From NCBI GenBank assembly GCA_001657325.1, contig LWRO01000002.1:273711-337710 (forward strand): a stretch of 64,000 nt of DNA, given 5' to 3'. Positions 17,971-25,538 of this stretch are shown here, one piece after another (the first letter of the stretch is position 1; every line of letters starts with the position of its first letter). The notes under the pieces were generated by a model. The model was not told the DNA's origin, ran no database searches, and was given only the letters and a program-made list of their open reading frames with translations. This DNA comes from Geitlerinema sp. BBD 1991-9. GTDB taxonomy: Bacteria; Cyanobacteriota; Cyanobacteriia; Cyanobacteriales; Geitlerinemataceae. The translations under genes and the position numbers were made by a program.

Positions 17971-19497
17971 GTGTTAGCTAGAGTTTGGAGTGCATCACTA
18001 TACGGTCTTGATGCCGTACGCGTCGGTGTCGAAGTCGACGTATCAGGGGGTTTACCGGGAACAGTCGTCGTAGGACTTCCCGACACCGCCGTTCAAGAAT
18101 CCCGCGAACGGGTCAAAGCCGCTTTGAAGAATTCTGGCTTTGCCTTCCCCATGCGAAAAATTGTCGTCAACCTCACGCCCGCCGACTTACGCAAGGAAGG
18201 GCCGAGCTTCGATTTACCCATCAGTCTCGGCATTCTCGCCGCATCGGAACAAGTCGATCCCCAACAACTCGGCGACTATCTCTTCTTAGGTGAAGTTTCC
18301 CTCGATGGGAGTTTGCGGCCGGTATCGGGCGTACTCCCCATCGCCGCCGCCGCGCTCCAAATGGGAATGACGAGCTTGGTCGTTCCCGAAGCGAACGCCC
18401 GAGAAGCTGCCGTGGTGAAAGGGTTATCGGTTTACGGATGTCACAACATCGCAGAGGTGGTCGAGCTTCTCAACCCTCCCAACACAGCGAAACCTGTCGA
18501 GATCGATCTCGATCGATTGCTGGCCGACGATCGACAGTTTCACTTAGATCTCAAGGACGTCAAAGGCCAAGCTCACGCGCGACGGGCGCTAGAAATCGCG
18601 GCTGCGGGCGGGCATAACCTTATTTTTGTCGGACCTCCCGGAAGCGGAAAAACCATGCTGGCGCGGCGATTACCGGGAATTCTACCGCCCTTGTCTTTTG
18701 ACGAAGCATTAGACGTGACGAAAATTTACTCCGTCGCGGGTTTGTTACGAAATCGGGGAACGCTCGTCACACAGCGCCCGTTCCGCAGTCCCCACCATTC
18801 TGCTTCGGGCCCTTCGTTGGTGGGTGGGGGTAGCTATCCCAAACCGGGCGAAATCTCTTTAGCGCACAGGGGCGTCCTTCTGCTTGACGAGATGGCAGAA
18901 TTTAAACGAGATGTCTTGGAATTCCTGCGACAACCTCTCGAAGACGGTTGCGTGACCATTTCACGCACGCGCCAATCGGTGAGTTTTCCCGCACAGTTTA
19001 CCCTAGTCGCCAGTACGAATCCTTGTCCGTGCGGGTATTACGGCGATCCCGTCCAACCTTGTACCTGTTCGCCGCGCCAGCGCGAGCAGTATTGGGCGAA
19101 GTTGTCGGGGCCGTTGATGGATCGTATCGATTTGCAAGTCGCCGTGAATCGGTTGAAAGCGGAGGAAATTACCCAACAGGCCATGGGTGAAGCATCTCAA
19201 CCCGTTCGATCGAGGGTACAAATGGCACGAGAACGAGCGGCGGTTCGGTTTGAGGCGGAAGCGATCTGTTGTAACGCCGAAATGCAGAGTCGGCATTTAC
19301 GCCAGTGGTGTCAGCTCGATAACGCTTCCCAGGGGCTGCTAGAAGGGGCGATTCGGAAATTGGGACTGTCCGCCCGCGCCACCGATCGAATCCTCAAAGT
19401 CGCCCGAACGATCGCCGATCTCGCGGGAGACGAGACAGTAGGTGCGAATCACGTCGCCGAAGCCATTCAATATCGGACGATCGATCGAATGCACTGA
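17971..19497 (+). CDS. comM: ComM/YifB-type magnesium chelatase-like AAA+ protein
   Basis: A 508-residue protein with a GTG start at 17971 preceded by GAGGAG. The N-terminal domain (~1-175; GLPGTVVVGLPDTAVQESRERV) is the ChlI-like fold seen in ComM/YifB. The AAA+ core has Walker A GPPGSGKT, Walker B LLLDEMAEF and the Cys-rich insert NPCPCGYYGDPVQPCTC. The C-terminal Mg_chelatase_C domain ends with LAGDETVGANHVAEAIQYR. ComM is a hexameric helicase that drives branch migration during natural transformation, so this may contribute to DNA uptake and recombination. It is distinct from the chlorophyll-synthesis ChlI by its N-terminal domain. It is the first of three same-strand genes but is separated from the next by 94 bp. 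Confidence 0.92.
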   Translation: MLARVWSASLYGLDAVRVGVEVDVSGGLPGTVVVGLPDTAVQESRERVKAALKNSGFAFPMRKIVVNLTPADLRKEGPSFDLPISLGILAASEQVDPQQLGDYLFLGEVSLDGSLRPVSGVLPIAAAALQMGMTSLVVPEANAREAAVVKGLSVYGCHNIAEVVELLNPPNTAKPVEIDLDRLLADDRQFHLDLKDVKGQAHARRALEIAAAGGHNLIFVGPPGSGKTMLARRLPGILPPLSFDEALDVTKIYSVAGLLRNRGTLVTQRPFRSPHHSASGPSLVGGGSYPKPGEISLAHRGVLLLDEMAEFKRDVLEFLRQPLEDGCVTISRTRQSVSFPAQFTLVASTNPCPCGYYGDPVQPCTCSPRQREQYWAKLSGPLMDRIDLQVAVNRLKAEEITQQAMGEASQPVRSRVQMARERAAVRFEAEAICCNAEMQSRHLRQWCQLDNASQGLLEGAIRKLGLSARATDRILKVARTIADLAGDETVGANHVAEAIQYRTIDRMH

Positions 19498-19591
19498 AAT
19501 CGATCGCATTGACGAAACCGACGACGCATCAGACCGCCCCCTCGTTACCTCCCCTCGTTAAAATAAAGAAAACCCTCGATCGAGACGCGGC

Positions 19592-20074
19592 GTGACACAG
19601 GATAGAGCGAGTAACAACACCCGGCAAACCCTGCGCGAAACCGTTTCCGCCCTGCGCGAGAATTACTACGTTCTCTTAGGATTGCACCCGTCTGCCTCCG
19701 CCATTGAAATTCGGCGGGCGTACCGAGAACTGAGCAAACGCTATCATCCAGACACGACCGAGTTACCTCAAGCGCAAGCTAAGTCAGAATTTCAGCGATT
19801 GAACGAAGCTTACGCGACGTTGGGGAATCCCGAACGTCGTGCGGCTTACGATGTCAAAATTCGCTACGCCCGGATGTCTGTCATGCAACCGCCACCCGAT
19901 CTCGATCGACCGGTTTCCCAATCGCGTTATAGCGCTCCGCCAGGCTATATCGACCCTGTCGATCGCCCCCTTTCTGCTGGAGAAGTGTTCGCTCTATTTC
20001 TGATGGGTTTGTCTCTTTTGGGAAGCTTGTTTCTCGCCATTGCGATTGCGTTACTCCGGGGAGATCCGCTGTAA
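19592..20074 (+). CDS. Membrane-anchored J-domain protein
   Basis: A 160-residue protein from GTG 19592. The J-domain (~25-95) has helix I NYYVLLGLHPSASAIEIRRAY, the essential HPD in YHPDTTEL, and helix III LNEAYATLGNPERRAAYDV. A Pro-rich linker leads to a C-terminal membrane helix (VFALFLMGLSLLGSLFLAIA). It should recruit an Hsp70 (DnaK) to the cytoplasmic face of a membrane. The following DUF3143 gene is 25 bp downstream, a pairing I recognise from other cyanobacteria, which suggests an operon. Confidence 0.9.
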   Translation: MTQDRASNNTRQTLRETVSALRENYYVLLGLHPSASAIEIRRAYRELSKRYHPDTTELPQAQAKSEFQRLNEAYATLGNPERRAAYDVKIRYARMSVMQPPPDLDRPVSQSRYSAPPGYIDPVDRPLSAGEVFALFLMGLSLLGSLFLAIAIALLRGDPL

Positions 20075-20099
20075 TAAATAACGTGTGAATTTTTTTTAA

Positions 20100-20384
20100 G
20101 TGTCGCTAACGACCATGACCCCCCCAGCTAACGCCCCCCTATACAACCATCCCCTCCCGGACATCGAGGACTGGCTGAGATCCCAAGGCTGTCATCAAGA
20201 TCGCGACGAACTCAACCACTGGTGGGTCGATCGTGACGCTTGGAAAGCTGAATTATGGCTCGATGTCGATCGGCTCGTCGTGCAGTACAAACAAGCCGAC
20301 GACACGGGAGAAGACATCCAGCGATCCTTCCAATATTCTCTGAGTCGCGAAGATATCGAAAACGCAGTATTTGGAGGCCCTTAA
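20100..20384 (+). CDS. DUF3143 family protein
   Basis: A 94-residue protein; GTG at 20100 or ATG at 20115 may be the start. The DUF3143 core is LYNHPLPDIEDWLRSQGCHQ, then LNHWWVDRDAWKAELWLDVDRLVVQY and the C-terminal DIQRSFQYSLSREDIENAVFGGP. This small Trp-rich domain is restricted to cyanobacteria and plastid lineages as far as I know, with no established function. Linkage to the J-domain gene suggests a co-chaperone or assembly role. Its stop codon lies in the first unit of a 14-bp tandem duplication. Confidence 0.88.
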   Translation: MSLTTMTPPANAPLYNHPLPDIEDWLRSQGCHQDRDELNHWWVDRDAWKAELWLDVDRLVVQYKQADDTGEDIQRSFQYSLSREDIENAVFGGP

Positions 20385-20405
20385 AGCTTAACCCTTAAAG
20401 CTTAA
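20378..20405. repeat. Perfect 14-bp tandem duplication spanning two convergent stop codons
   Basis: CCCTTAAAGCTTAA occurs twice in direct tandem (20378-20391 and 20392-20405). The DUF3143 stop codon (20382-20384) is in unit 1 and the complement of the convergent DnaJ stop (20395-20397) is in unit 2. Confidence 0.85.
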
Positions 20406-21393
20406 GACCTTGTAGATCTTTGCGGGGATCGCTGTGGCGGTGTTCCCGCAATTTTTCATAATACTCCCGCTCGATCGAGCTGAGCGACTTGGGCGGTACG
20501 ATCTCGACTTTCACTAACTGGTCGCTGCGTCCGCCCGTTTTGGGGAGCGGCCAGCCCTTCCCACGCAAGCGCAGCATCTGACCGGAGCGCACGCCAGGCG
20601 GGACGCTCACCGTCACCGTTCCGTCGGGCGTGGGAACGTCGATTTTCGCGCCGAGTACGGCTTCGTCTGGCGAAATGGGAACTTCACACAGCAGATTGTC
20701 GCCGTCGAACGCAAAAAACGAATGAGATTGCAATTCAATATTTAAATAGAGATCCCCCTGACGGCCGAACCCGTCTTTTTTGCCCTTTCCCTTCACGCGA
20801 ACCCGGCTCCCCGACTTCGCACCTGGGGGAATGCGAACCGAAATCACTTCGCTTCCAATATTGAGGCGCTTTTGAACCCCGTGAAAGGCTTCCGAGAACG
20901 TCAGCGATAGGGTGGCTTCTCGATCGAGGGACATTCCCGGCTGGCGGCTGCTGTAGCGAGAAAAATCGTCAAACCCGCCAAATCCCGACGTCGATCGCCC
21001 AGCTCGATCGGTGTAAGACCAACGATTGCGCGTCCGTCCACCCATCCCACCGAGCAGCGATTCGATAAACTCGTCGAAATCCGCGTATTGACTGAAATCG
21101 AAATCGAACCCACCGGGAGTACCCGCAGCTCCACCCGGCCAAGCCGATCCGTTCGCCGCTTGTTTCCAATATTGACCGTATTGGTCGTATTTGCGGCGTT
21201 TGTCAGTATCCGACAAAACTTCGTAGGCTTCGTTGACTTCCTTAAAACGAGCCTCAGCATTTCGATCGTCCGGATTCATATCCGGGTGATACTTGCGGGC
21301 GAGACGGCGGAACGCTTTCTTAATCTCGTCGCTGCTGGCCGTCTTGCCCACACCGAGAACCGCGTAATAGTCTTTGAAGTCCGTTGCAGCCAT
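20395..21393 (-). CDS. DnaJ/CbpA-type co-chaperone without zinc finger
   Basis: A 332-residue class B J-protein. The J-domain (~1-72) has HPD in [10 protein letters not shown] and ends [10 protein letters not shown] Gly/Phe-rich linker (~75-160) follows, then the two C-terminal substrate domains ([63 protein letters not shown]) and a short dimerisation end. The CxxCxGxG zinc repeats of DnaJ are absent, which matches CbpA. It should deliver unfolded clients to DnaK in the cytosol. Cyanobacteria carry several such paralogues, so no symbol is given. Confidence 0.93.
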   Translation of the reverse strand: MAATDFKDYYAVLGVGKTASSDEIKKAFRRLARKYHPDMNPDDRNAEARFKEVNEAYEVLSDTDKRRKYDQYGQYWKQAANGSAWPGGAAGTPGGFDFDFSQYADFDEFIESLLGGMGGRTRNRWSYTDRAGRSTSGFGGFDDFSRYSSRQPGMSLDREATLSLTFSEAFHGVQKRLNIGSEVISVRIPPGAKSGSRVRVKGKGKKDGFGRQGDLYLNIELQSHSFFAFDGDNLLCEVPISPDEAVLGAKIDVPTPDGTVTVSVPPGVRSGQMLRLRGKGWPLPKTGGRSDQLVKVEIVPPKSLSSIEREYYEKLREHRHSDPRKDLQGLKL

Positions 21394-21518
21394 TGAACTT
21401 TAAAATCCGTGTCGTGACGTTCGATCTCACGATCGCGTTCTTAGTGTAATGGATTTTCCCGACCCGTCGAGTTCGGTTCTTGCATCTCGACGGGTTGGCG
21501 ATTTCCGTACCTTTTACA

Positions 21519-21575
21519 GCGAGCAGTGAACGGGGAACAGTGAGCAGTGGTTAAGGGCGGGGAAACCCCGCCTTT
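21519..21575. repeat. Degenerate CAGTGAG heptamers followed by a strong GC hairpin
   Basis: Three degenerate copies of the heptamer (GAGCAGTGAAC... GAACAGTGAGCAGTGG, 21519-21550) lie beside a hairpin with stem GGCGGGG (21556-21562), loop AAA and CCCCGCC (21566-21572), flanked by AA/TT. It sits 45 bp downstream of the minus-strand glgC gene and may act as a terminator stem, although no clear U-run follows on that strand. Confidence 0.45.
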
Positions 21576-21619
21576 AGTGTTGACTGTTCGCTGTTCGGTG
21601 GAGAATTGTGCGATCTCGA

Positions 21620-22909
21620 TTAGATGGTGAAACCGTCGGGAATCGTCGCGTTTTTGAGGACGACAACAACTCCACTGCGGATGTAAAACCCGAGATTTTC
21701 TCGATCGGCTTCCTCAATCTTCTCTTTGTTGAGAATTTGAACGTTTTTGCCAATACGAGCGTTTTTATCGACGATTGCCCCGCGAATTGTACTATTTTCG
21801 CCAATTCCGATCGGGATTTTTTTATTTTCGACTTCTCCTTGCCGCTCGCCAAAAGACTGATAGAAGTCAGATCCCATGAGGAGCGAGTCCTGTATCACAC
21901 ACCCAGAACTGACCCGGGAGCGAATCCCCAGTACTGAATGTTCGATACGACACTCTTTCAAAATACAACCTTCGCCGACAATGGATTCTGTCACCTGACA
22001 GTCGAGCAACTTGCTCGGCGGTAAGTAACGGGCGCGAGTGTAGATGGGTGCGTCTTCGTCGTAAAAGCTAAACGGCGGTTGCGGTTGATGCGTTAATGCC
22101 AAGTTCGCATCGTAGAACGCTTTAATGGTTCCGATATCTTCCCAGTAGCCATCAAACAGATACGCCTGAACGTTGTAATCTGCTGCTGCCCCCGGAATGA
22201 TTTCCTTGCCAAAGTCAGTTTGGTCGGGCGATTTTTGGAGTAAATGCTCCAAAACTTCTTTTTTGAAGACGTAAATTCCCATCGAGGCGATGTAGGGTTT
22301 CTCAACCGCCTGTTTGGCATCGAGTCCCAATGTCGTTGTATCGACTTTCATCGCGTGTAGAGCTTCGCCTTTGGGTTTTTCCGAAAAGTCGACCACCCGT
22401 CCCGACTTGTCGATCTTCATCAATCCGAAATCCGACGCACGCTGTTCGTCGATGGGAACGACTGACAATGTGATATCAGCATTCGTTTCCCGATGTCGTT
22501 GGACGAATTGGCTGTAATCCATACGATACAGGTGATCGCCAGACAAGATGAGATATTCATCGAGATCCCATTCCTGCATCAGCCAAATATACTGACGCAC
22601 CGCATCCGCAGTTCCCTGAAACCAACCGGGACTGTCAGACGTTTGCTGGGCGGCGAGGACTTCGACAAACCCATCGCTAAACCCAGCAAAATTGTACGTC
22701 CGAGAGATATGGCGGTTCAGAGACGCTGAATTGTATTGGGTCAGGATATAGATTTTTTGAATGTCAGAGTTAATACAGTTGCTGACGGGAATATCGATCA
22801 GGCGATATTTCCCCGCCAAGGGTACAGCCGGTTTCGCTCTGAGCTTCGTGAGGGGGTACAGACGTGTCCCCGCACCGCCTCCGAGAATAATGCCTAAAAC
22901 TCGTTTCAC
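21620..22909 (-). CDS. glgC: Glucose-1-phosphate adenylyltransferase
   Basis: A 429-residue enzyme when started at GTG 22909, which follows GAGG and gives the usual N-terminus [20 protein letters not shown]; the frame extends 21 codons further up into a dispersed repeat. Visible motifs: [20 protein letters not shown] (ATP and effector site), [11 protein letters not shown] (catalytic Asp), [11 protein letters not shown] (glucose-1-phosphate Lys) and a C-terminal left-handed beta-helix with [20 protein letters not shown]. The enzyme makes ADP-glucose, the committed step of cyanobacterial glycogen synthesis, and is activated by 3-phosphoglycerate and inhibited by phosphate. It stands alone, not in a glg operon. 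Confidence 0.96.
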   Translation of the reverse strand: MKRVLGIILGGGAGTRLYPLTKLRAKPAVPLAGKYRLIDIPVSNCINSDIQKIYILTQYNSASLNRHISRTYNFAGFSDGFVEVLAAQQTSDSPGWFQGTADAVRQYIWLMQEWDLDEYLILSGDHLYRMDYSQFVQRHRETNADITLSVVPIDEQRASDFGLMKIDKSGRVVDFSEKPKGEALHAMKVDTTTLGLDAKQAVEKPYIASMGIYVFKKEVLEHLLQKSPDQTDFGKEIIPGAAADYNVQAYLFDGYWEDIGTIKAFYDANLALTHQPQPPFSFYDEDAPIYTRARYLPPSKLLDCQVTESIVGEGCILKECRIEHSVLGIRSRVSSGCVIQDSLLMGSDFYQSFGERQGEVENKKIPIGIGENSTIRGAIVDKNARIGKNVQILNKEKIEEADRENLGFYIRSGVVVVLKNATIPDGFTI

Positions 22910-22929
22910 CGAAAAACCTCCATCGGCTG

Positions 22930-22991
22930 CGGGCGGGCATGAGGCACCGCCCCTATATTCAAGGACGACCACAAGGGTACGCCCCTACAGT
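22930..22991. repeat. Dispersed cyanobacterial repeat with GGGGCG/CGCCCC boxes
   Basis: The reverse strand begins CTGTAGGGGCGTACCCTTG and continues to ATAGGGGCGGTGCC and GCCCGCCCGC. This type of GTAGGGGCG... element is common between genes in many cyanobacteria. It touches the 5' side of glgC and is followed by a heptamer array. Confidence 0.5.
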
Positions 22992-23028
22992 GTCTGATTG
23001 TCTGGGTTTCTTGGCAAGGGGGATTTTT

Positions 23029-23061
23029 CAGTGAGCAGTGAACAGTGAGCAGTGAGCAGTG
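23029..23061. repeat. CAGTGAG heptamer array, about 4.7 copies
   Basis: Units at 23029, 23036 (CAGTGAA variant), 23043, 23050 and a partial CAGTG at 23057. The same unit makes the longer array at 40246-40312 and degenerate copies near 21519. These are short tandemly repeated repetitive (STRR-like) sequences as known in cyanobacteria. Confidence 0.85.
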
Positions 23062-23152
23062 TGTGGAGTGGGGAGACTCAATCAGCCCTTGGGGTAAGGT
23101 GCTGAGAGGGGGGATCGCATAGAATGGGTTTGCTGAAAGGGGAGTGACCGAG

Positions 23153-24595
23153 ATGAGTAGAAATCCCGCGTCGGGTTCTAACGGACGGAAGTTGAGTTTG
23201 CGAACGAAGTTGGCGTTCGGGGCGGGGGATATGGGAGCGGGAATTACGGCGACGCTGTTGGCGTTTTCGTTTCTCATTTTTTTGACGAACGTGGCTCATC
23301 TGCGGCCGGCTTTAGCCGGAACGGTTCTTCTGATTGGAAAAGTTTGGGATGCGGTTAACGACCCGATCGTCGGGTTTCTCAGCGATCGAACGCGGTTTCG
23401 GTGGGGACGGCGACATACTTGGATGATTTTGGGCGGTGTTCCGTTCGGCGTGTTTTTTTTTCTACACTGGCTCGTTCCGGGTTGGGCGATTCACGACCCG
23501 AGCAACCAATGGGGACTGTTTTGGTATTACGTTATCGTCAGTATTTGCTTTAATACGGCGTTTACAGCCGTGAATTTGCCCTATACAGCACTTACGCCAG
23601 AGCTGACTCAGAATTACAACGAACGAACCAGTTTGACGAGCTTTCGATTCGTGTTTTCAATAGGGGGGAGTTTGTTGGCGTTGGCGTTGGGTGCGGCGAT
23701 CTCGCAAACGATCGTCGATCGAAACCAGCAGTACTTGCTGCTTGGGGGAATCTGTTCGGTCTTGTCGGTCTTACCCACCTATTGGTGTGTGTGGGGGACG
23801 AGCGATCGAACGGCCTTCGATCCCAATCGTCGCAATTCTGATGATGGAGTGTCATCGGAGAACGCGATATCTCTGATACAACAGCTTCGCATTGCTTTTA
23901 GTAACCGACCGTTTTTATTCACGATCGGTATTTATCTGTGTTCTTGGTTGGCCTTTCAACTCACTGCGGCGATTATTCCTTACTATGCGGTAAGTTGGAT
24001 GGGTTTGGAATCGTATTTTCTCGTCGCGCTGACTGTACAAGGTGTTGCGATGATCGCACTGTTGTTTTGGAGTGCGATCAGCCATCGCTACGGACGCAAA
24101 GCCGTATACGTCACCGGAATGTTAATCTGGATTGTCGCACAGGGTGGCTTGTTTTTCTTGCCGAACGATCGAGCGGATTTACTCTACGTTCTCTGCGCTC
24201 TGGCTGGATTGGGGGTGGCTACTGCCTACTTGATTCCTTGGTCGATGTTGACTGACGTAACAGATTTAGACGAGTTGAATAGCGGCCAGCGTCGAGAGGG
24301 GGTGTTTTATGCTTTTATGGTGTTCCTGCAAAAAACCGGCTTAGCTTTAGGGCTTTGGTTGTCGGGGGTGGCGTTAGAACTCGCGGGATTTATCGAACCG
24401 GAACCCGGTGCTGCCATACCAGAACAACCTGAGTCGGCACTTTTGGCAATTCGATTAGTGGTCGGCCCGATTCCGACGATGTTTCTCGTGATCGGCTTGG
24501 TTTTGATGTATTTCTATCCGTTGTCTAGAGAAGTTCACGACGAAATTTTATTACGTTTAAAAGAGAAGTATCAAGATCGGAACGGGGAGTCTTAA
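23153..24595 (+). CDS. GPH/MelB-type sugar-cation symporter (MFS)
   Basis: A 480-residue membrane protein with about 12 helices. I start it at ATG 23153, since AAAGGGGAG ends 8 bp before; GTG 23144 is too close to that site. The glycoside-pentoside-hexuronide family marks are clear: KLAFGAGDMGAGI at the N-terminus, WDAVNDPIVGFLSDRTRFRW (helix II and loop with the cation-site Asp residues), GRRHTWMILGG, and a later NERTSLTSFRFVFS. It should import a sugar or glycoside with H+ or Na+, or export one. The substrate cannot be read. The gene stands alone with 160 bp of repeat-rich sequence before it. Confidence 0.9.
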   Translation: MSRNPASGSNGRKLSLRTKLAFGAGDMGAGITATLLAFSFLIFLTNVAHLRPALAGTVLLIGKVWDAVNDPIVGFLSDRTRFRWGRRHTWMILGGVPFGVFFFLHWLVPGWAIHDPSNQWGLFWYYVIVSICFNTAFTAVNLPYTALTPELTQNYNERTSLTSFRFVFSIGGSLLALALGAAISQTIVDRNQQYLLLGGICSVLSVLPTYWCVWGTSDRTAFDPNRRNSDDGVSSENAISLIQQLRIAFSNRPFLFTIGIYLCSWLAFQLTAAIIPYYAVSWMGLESYFLVALTVQGVAMIALLFWSAISHRYGRKAVYVTGMLIWIVAQGGLFFLPNDRADLLYVLCALAGLGVATAYLIPWSMLTDVTDLDELNSGQRREGVFYAFMVFLQKTGLALGLWLSGVALELAGFIEPEPGAAIPEQPESALLAIRLVVGPIPTMFLVIGLVLMYFYPLSREVHDEILLRLKEKYQDRNGES

Positions 24596-24958
24596 GTGGA
24601 ACGATGCCGTCGATCGATCCAGAAAAAGGAGTCAGAGATCGAAGGGCGACCCATTGATTTTTACGATTCTAGGACTCCATCGATCCCATGGAAATCGATC
24701 TGTAAAGCCTTAGAAAACTTCATCCCCAAATGCACGGATATGAAATTCCGTATTTATACGATTATCATTTTGAGTTCTATCGATTTAGACTATAAAGTAC
24801 AGCAAGAAAAACGACGAAACAAATTCATACGAGTTGTTGTCTGAAATCGTTTAGGCGAAACATTTTTTCATATAAAAACTGTCGAACGAAAGTATTTATC
24901 GGGGTACTGTTTGAGATCCCGACCTTTTCTCAAGCTAACGTTCAAGCCAAGGAGTTGG
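24596..24958. other. Intergenic region, no gene supported
   Basis: A GTG-started frame (24596-24844) abuts the transporter stop, but its composition, lack of a ribosome site and absence of any recognisable motif argue against a gene. The rest is AT-rich and probably holds the promoter of the mini-TpsA gene. Confidence 0.5.
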
Positions 24959-25420
24959 ATGATGGTTTTCTCCCTTTCCAAACAGCAGTTTGTAGACGGG
25001 CTGTTTGTAGCCGGTCGTGCGTGCGGATTCAGCATTATCTCGGCAGTGTTGCTGAACGTTCACCCAGCTTTCGGACAGCGTCTTCTCGACGGTGTGTTAT
25101 CGATCGATACTTGCACGGTTGAGGAAACTGAGCCTGTGCTGTCTGATATTTCTTCGGAAGAAATATCAGACAGCGAATCGCTATCCCCACTCGATGGCTT
25201 ATCGCCGAATGCCTTCCAACATCCTTCCGTCGTGGAAGATCGGACGGCAAATATCGATCGATCTCGATCGGAACGACAACACAGCGAGAGATTTGATGAA
25301 GATCAAAATCTCGTTGAAGCTGAGGGTTGGCGTATTGATGCAAACGGGAATATCGAACTGGTGGGATCTCAACCCCGTGTCGCACCGTTTGTTCCGCCGA
25401 GTTGTGCGGCACAAGACTAG
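24959..25420 (+). CDS. Mini-TpsA: signal peptide joined to the conserved TpsA C-terminal tail
   Basis: A 153-residue protein from ATG 24959 with AAGGAG 5 bp upstream. Its signal peptide ends AVLLNVHPAFGQ, close to the LLNITPVFGQ of the next three TpsA proteins. Its last ~45 residues (NLVEAEGWRIDANGNIELVG, then PRVAPFVPPSC) match the extreme C-terminus of those proteins (VEANGWRIDANG...LVSYQ...PSEC). The whole TPS domain and beta-helix are missing. The acidic middle (VLSDISSEEISDSES) is encoded by an 18-bp perfect inverted repeat. It may be an internal-deletion remnant, or a functional small secreted protein sharing the tail with its neighbours, for example a competitor or a substrate for the CHAT proteases. 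Codon frame is intact, which favours current function. Confidence 0.72.
   Translation: MMVFSLSKQQFVDGLFVAGRACGFSIISAVLLNVHPAFGQRLLDGVLSIDTCTVEETEPVLSDISSEEISDSESLSPLDGLSPNAFQHPSVVEDRTANIDRSRSERQHSERFDEDQNLVEAEGWRIDANGNIELVGSQPRVAPFVPPSCAAQD
25138..25174. repeat. 18-bp perfect inverted repeat inside the mini-TpsA coding region
   Basis: Left arm GCTGTCTGATATTTCTTC (25138-25155), one central G, right arm 25157-25174 its exact complement. In frame it encodes the near-palindromic peptide LSDISSEEISDS. It may be an inserted palindromic element kept in frame. Confidence 0.85.
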
Positions 25421-25470
25421 AAAGGGGGAAAACGAGTCTTAAATATCAATAAATGCATAAAAACAGTAGC

Positions 25471-25538
25471 CGATCGATTTCTTCTGGGTTATCTATAAAG
25501 AAGCAGAATGAACACAGGTCTAGCAAAGAAAAACCCAG
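25471..25538 (+). repeat. Shared leader cassette of tandem TpsA genes, copy 1
   Basis: The ~60 bp before the start (CGATCGAT..., TTATCTA, then GAA-ACA-GGTCTAGCAA and AAAACCCAG just before the ATG) recur before the next two TpsA genes at 28190-28245 and 31461-31529. No strong Shine-Dalgarno is present. The copies probably carry the same promoter or leader and so coordinate the genes. Confidence 0.6.

Noticed and set aside
22910..22972. 21-codon N-terminal extension of GlgC
   Set aside because: It translates a dispersed intergenic repeat; the conserved GlgC start is at GTG 22909 with a good GAGG.
24596..24844. 82-codon frame directly after the GPH transporter
   Set aside because: GTG start inside the stop junction, no ribosome site, no recognisable motif and composition unlike its neighbours.
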